Below, piece after piece: positions 61,881 through 64,000 of a stretch of DNA of 64,000 bases. This DNA comes from Monoplex corrugatus (Eukaryota > Mollusca > Gastropoda > Littorinimorpha > Ranellidae), in NCBI GenBank assembly GCA_030674185.1, contig CM060307.1, forward strand, positions 47,968,681-48,032,680. Reading direction: 5' to 3'. The translations under genes were made by a program, and so were the position numbers. Below the pieces are notes generated by a model that saw only the letters and a list, made by a program, of their open reading frames with translations, did not search any database and was not told the origin of the DNA. The number at the start of each line of letters is the position of its first letter. Position 1 is the stretch's first letter.

Positions 61881-63827
61881 TCCGGGACTTGGACTTGAGG
61901 AAAACAGTGAGATCATAACTTGCAACAAGTCTCAATCAAATTATCAAAACAAAAAAACAAAAAACAAAAAAGTTTGACTCTTAGCAGGGAAGGCTGAAAC
62001 TGTGTTTGGACAGAGGAGGAGAATATTTTGAAAGACTGAAAACTTCACGTACGCTGAACTTCAAATTTTTGTTTTGCAATGTAAGTGATAGGACTTTTGT
62101 ATCAGCCCTCATTCTAGAGTCCTATGTACAGCAAGCACATTGCAAGCATGTACAAAAGTCCACGTTCGTGGGTATGCAAAAATACGAGCAATCAGGCAGA
62201 AAGACAATGATAGGATAAGTGCCTGAGAATCTCGGATCTTCCGAGACTCGAACAAAATCTGTATCATCATATCAATGATCATCATACTCGAAAAGGAAAT
62301 TTCACCACTAAAAGAAAAACAAAACCCTGCATCATTCAGGAACACAATGGCACTATCTGAAAATAACACCCACAGACTCCTGCAGCATGGAACAAAAATG
62401 GTTAGGCTTTCGCTGAATCAGAAATTTTTTTTTAAAAAAGGAAGAAATGAAAAGCACAGTTTCAAAAAGAGTGAAGGAAAAATGCGGTAGTCGGAGTATA
62501 ACTCATTTAAAAGAAGAAAAGAGACTTTTGTGTTAGTTTATGTGCGTATTTTGTTTTTGTGGATTTGGGTGGAGGATGGGCTATGGAAGTTAAAGTGATG
62601 TGCATGCCACGAGAAAGGGTATGTGTTGTGTTATCTGTAGGTAGTTTTCTACGACTTGATTGCATGGGATGTTGGTAGGGTTCATTTATACTGGGAGACC
62701 AGTGTTTTTTTCTGTTGCAATATGTTTCAATGACAGACTGGCGTATAAAGATGTACAGAACTCAACCCTAAGTAAAACCTGAAGACCTTGCCAGCGATGG
62801 GGTTTATGCATAGGTTTACGGCTTATGTTATCATCATTTTAAATTCGTTCTTTATCTCATGGTATCTCATTGGTGTCAGGGCATATATTCTGAGCACGAT
62901 TACACCATCTTGAAAAACTGAAACTGAAACTGAAGCCATGTTGAAGACCACGCTGAATAAAGCAAACTCATTTTATGCGCTGTTTTCTATCCTGCAAATG
63001 TACCTCACTTGTGTATATTGTTCTTGTCCTGTTGAAGACCGAAACGTCGGAACCGTTTGGTGTGTTGTACACTTACGTTATTATTCTTGTGTCAACTGTA
63101 TTTGTAATTATTTGTTTCACATCTTGTCTGCACTTACTCCGATCCAATCCAAATGCCGCCTTGACGGTCCACGGTCTTCTTACCATCGAATTCTGTTGTG
63201 AACAATTGAGGCGTGATGCGATTAACACTCTCGCCCCAAATGTGTACTTCCGCTCGTGCCCGGTGAAAAGTAAGTTAGTCCGGTTGTCTCCCTTCCTGTC
63301 TGGTTTGGCTTGACTGTGGAGGTGTTAGGATCACTTCTTTGAATCCGACAACCGCGTTTGAGAGCATTTTTCTGAAAGATTTGTTGCTTTAGCTTCGATC
63401 GAATTTTTTCTTATCTGAGCCTAACATAGCCTCGGTTCTGTCGTAGGCTACTGTCCACACGGCCCTGAATGAAAGATGCACAGTCTCGCCTTTACTGAAT
63501 CCTATCCACTAACATCAGCTATCTTTTGTTGGGCTTGACATTCACCATATTCTTGCCTGCATTCCCCTCCTTGGAAAATCTGATCTCTGCCCAGAATAGA
63601 ACACATGCAGGGAGGATGAAGGCAGACAAACAGGCTTGTCAAGGATCTGTTCCAAAACCCAGAACTGACTTTTTTTTTTTTTAATGATCATCTTACTCAG
63701 GGAGGTTACCTTTGTGCTCACCTTTTCTTTTTTCGTCCCATTTTCTATACCACCCTTAATGTCCACAGAAGCTGGCACAGTTTTTTACATTGCAGTGGTG
63801 ATGATGTCGATGAGGATGATAATAATG
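61881..63827. other. No gene seen; R1 scrap
   Basis: 62775-62825 holds an inverse scrap of R1 ('gaagaccttgccagcgatgg'). Open frames at 62938-63313 are not recognised. Confidence 0.5.
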
Positions 63828-64000
63828 ATGCTATGGAGTTCCATCTAGGATTGAAACTATGTGACAGGGCTGTACTCTACGCTTTCTATCATAATATATT
63901 CTGGCGTCAACCAGGCCTGAGAGATAATACTCCTGCGGTGCTGGTCAGAAGATTTGAGCGACATCCTCAATGACGCATCCGTGAAGAGGATGAGACTCGA
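63828..64000 (+). repeat. R3 dispersed repeat, cut by the window edge
   Basis: Shares 'gagttccat', 'acagggctgtactctacgct' and 'gacgcatccgt' with 21590-21805 in the same order. Confidence 0.75.

Noticed and set aside
63030..63065. 'ttgaagaccgaaacgtcgg' resembling a hammerhead or Penelope-like motif
   Set aside because: CTGATGA is not present (CTGTTGA only), stem II cannot form as read, and no reverse-transcriptase or GIY-YIG frame is nearby.

Overview
The window reads as intron-rich, repeat-dense invertebrate DNA, most likely from a gastropod mollusc. That assignment is an inference from three things: a bilaterian CtBP gene whose residues look more like the insect form than the vertebrate form, SINEs with a tRNA-like head and a 'gcacgttaaagatcc' core of a type I associate with molluscs, and many TTAA-flanked small DNA transposons. 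No bacterial gene, rRNA, functional tRNA gene or CRISPR array is seen.

One real host gene is supported: C-terminal binding protein (CtBP), an NAD(H)-dependent transcriptional corepressor of the D-2-hydroxyacid dehydrogenase fold. It lies on the minus strand, from exon 1 (start codon at 54784) to a candidate last exon at 17032-17081. Nine exons join in consistent phase with GT/AG borders and give a predicted 387-residue protein. The gene spans about 38 kb, almost all of it intron filled with mobile elements.

Region by region. 1-4680: MITEs, a decayed CR1/L2-like LINE end (minus strand) and a composite dispersed repeat. 4680-9384: a 28-bp satellite of roughly 165 copies. 9.4-17 kb: SINEs, a hAT relic and the likely 3' flank or UTR of CtBP. 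17-26 kb (intron 8): several TTAA-type elements, including a deleted piggyBac. 26-37 kb: exons 8 to 5, with a 5.6-kb DIRS-type tyrosine-recombinase retrotransposon in intron 6. 37-45 kb (intron 4): a second DIRS copy, a 38-bp minisatellite and a LINE relic. 45-54.8 kb: exons 4 to 1, with a piggyBac MITE and a third DIRS copy in intron 1. 54.8-64 kb: upstream flank with a pogo-like MITE, a piggyBac-like relic, microsatellites and a mariner relic.

The most notable biology is the mobile DNA. The three DIRS copies share a deletion of the reverse-transcriptase core, and all have lost the arginine of the recombinase HxxR motif, yet at least one keeps inverted termini and an internal complementary region. 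A TTAA-flanked MITE occurs five times at about 193 bp and appears to be an element nested inside its own relative. The last CtBP exon carries a stop codon inside a splice-donor-like sequence, which could switch between short and long C-terminal isoforms.
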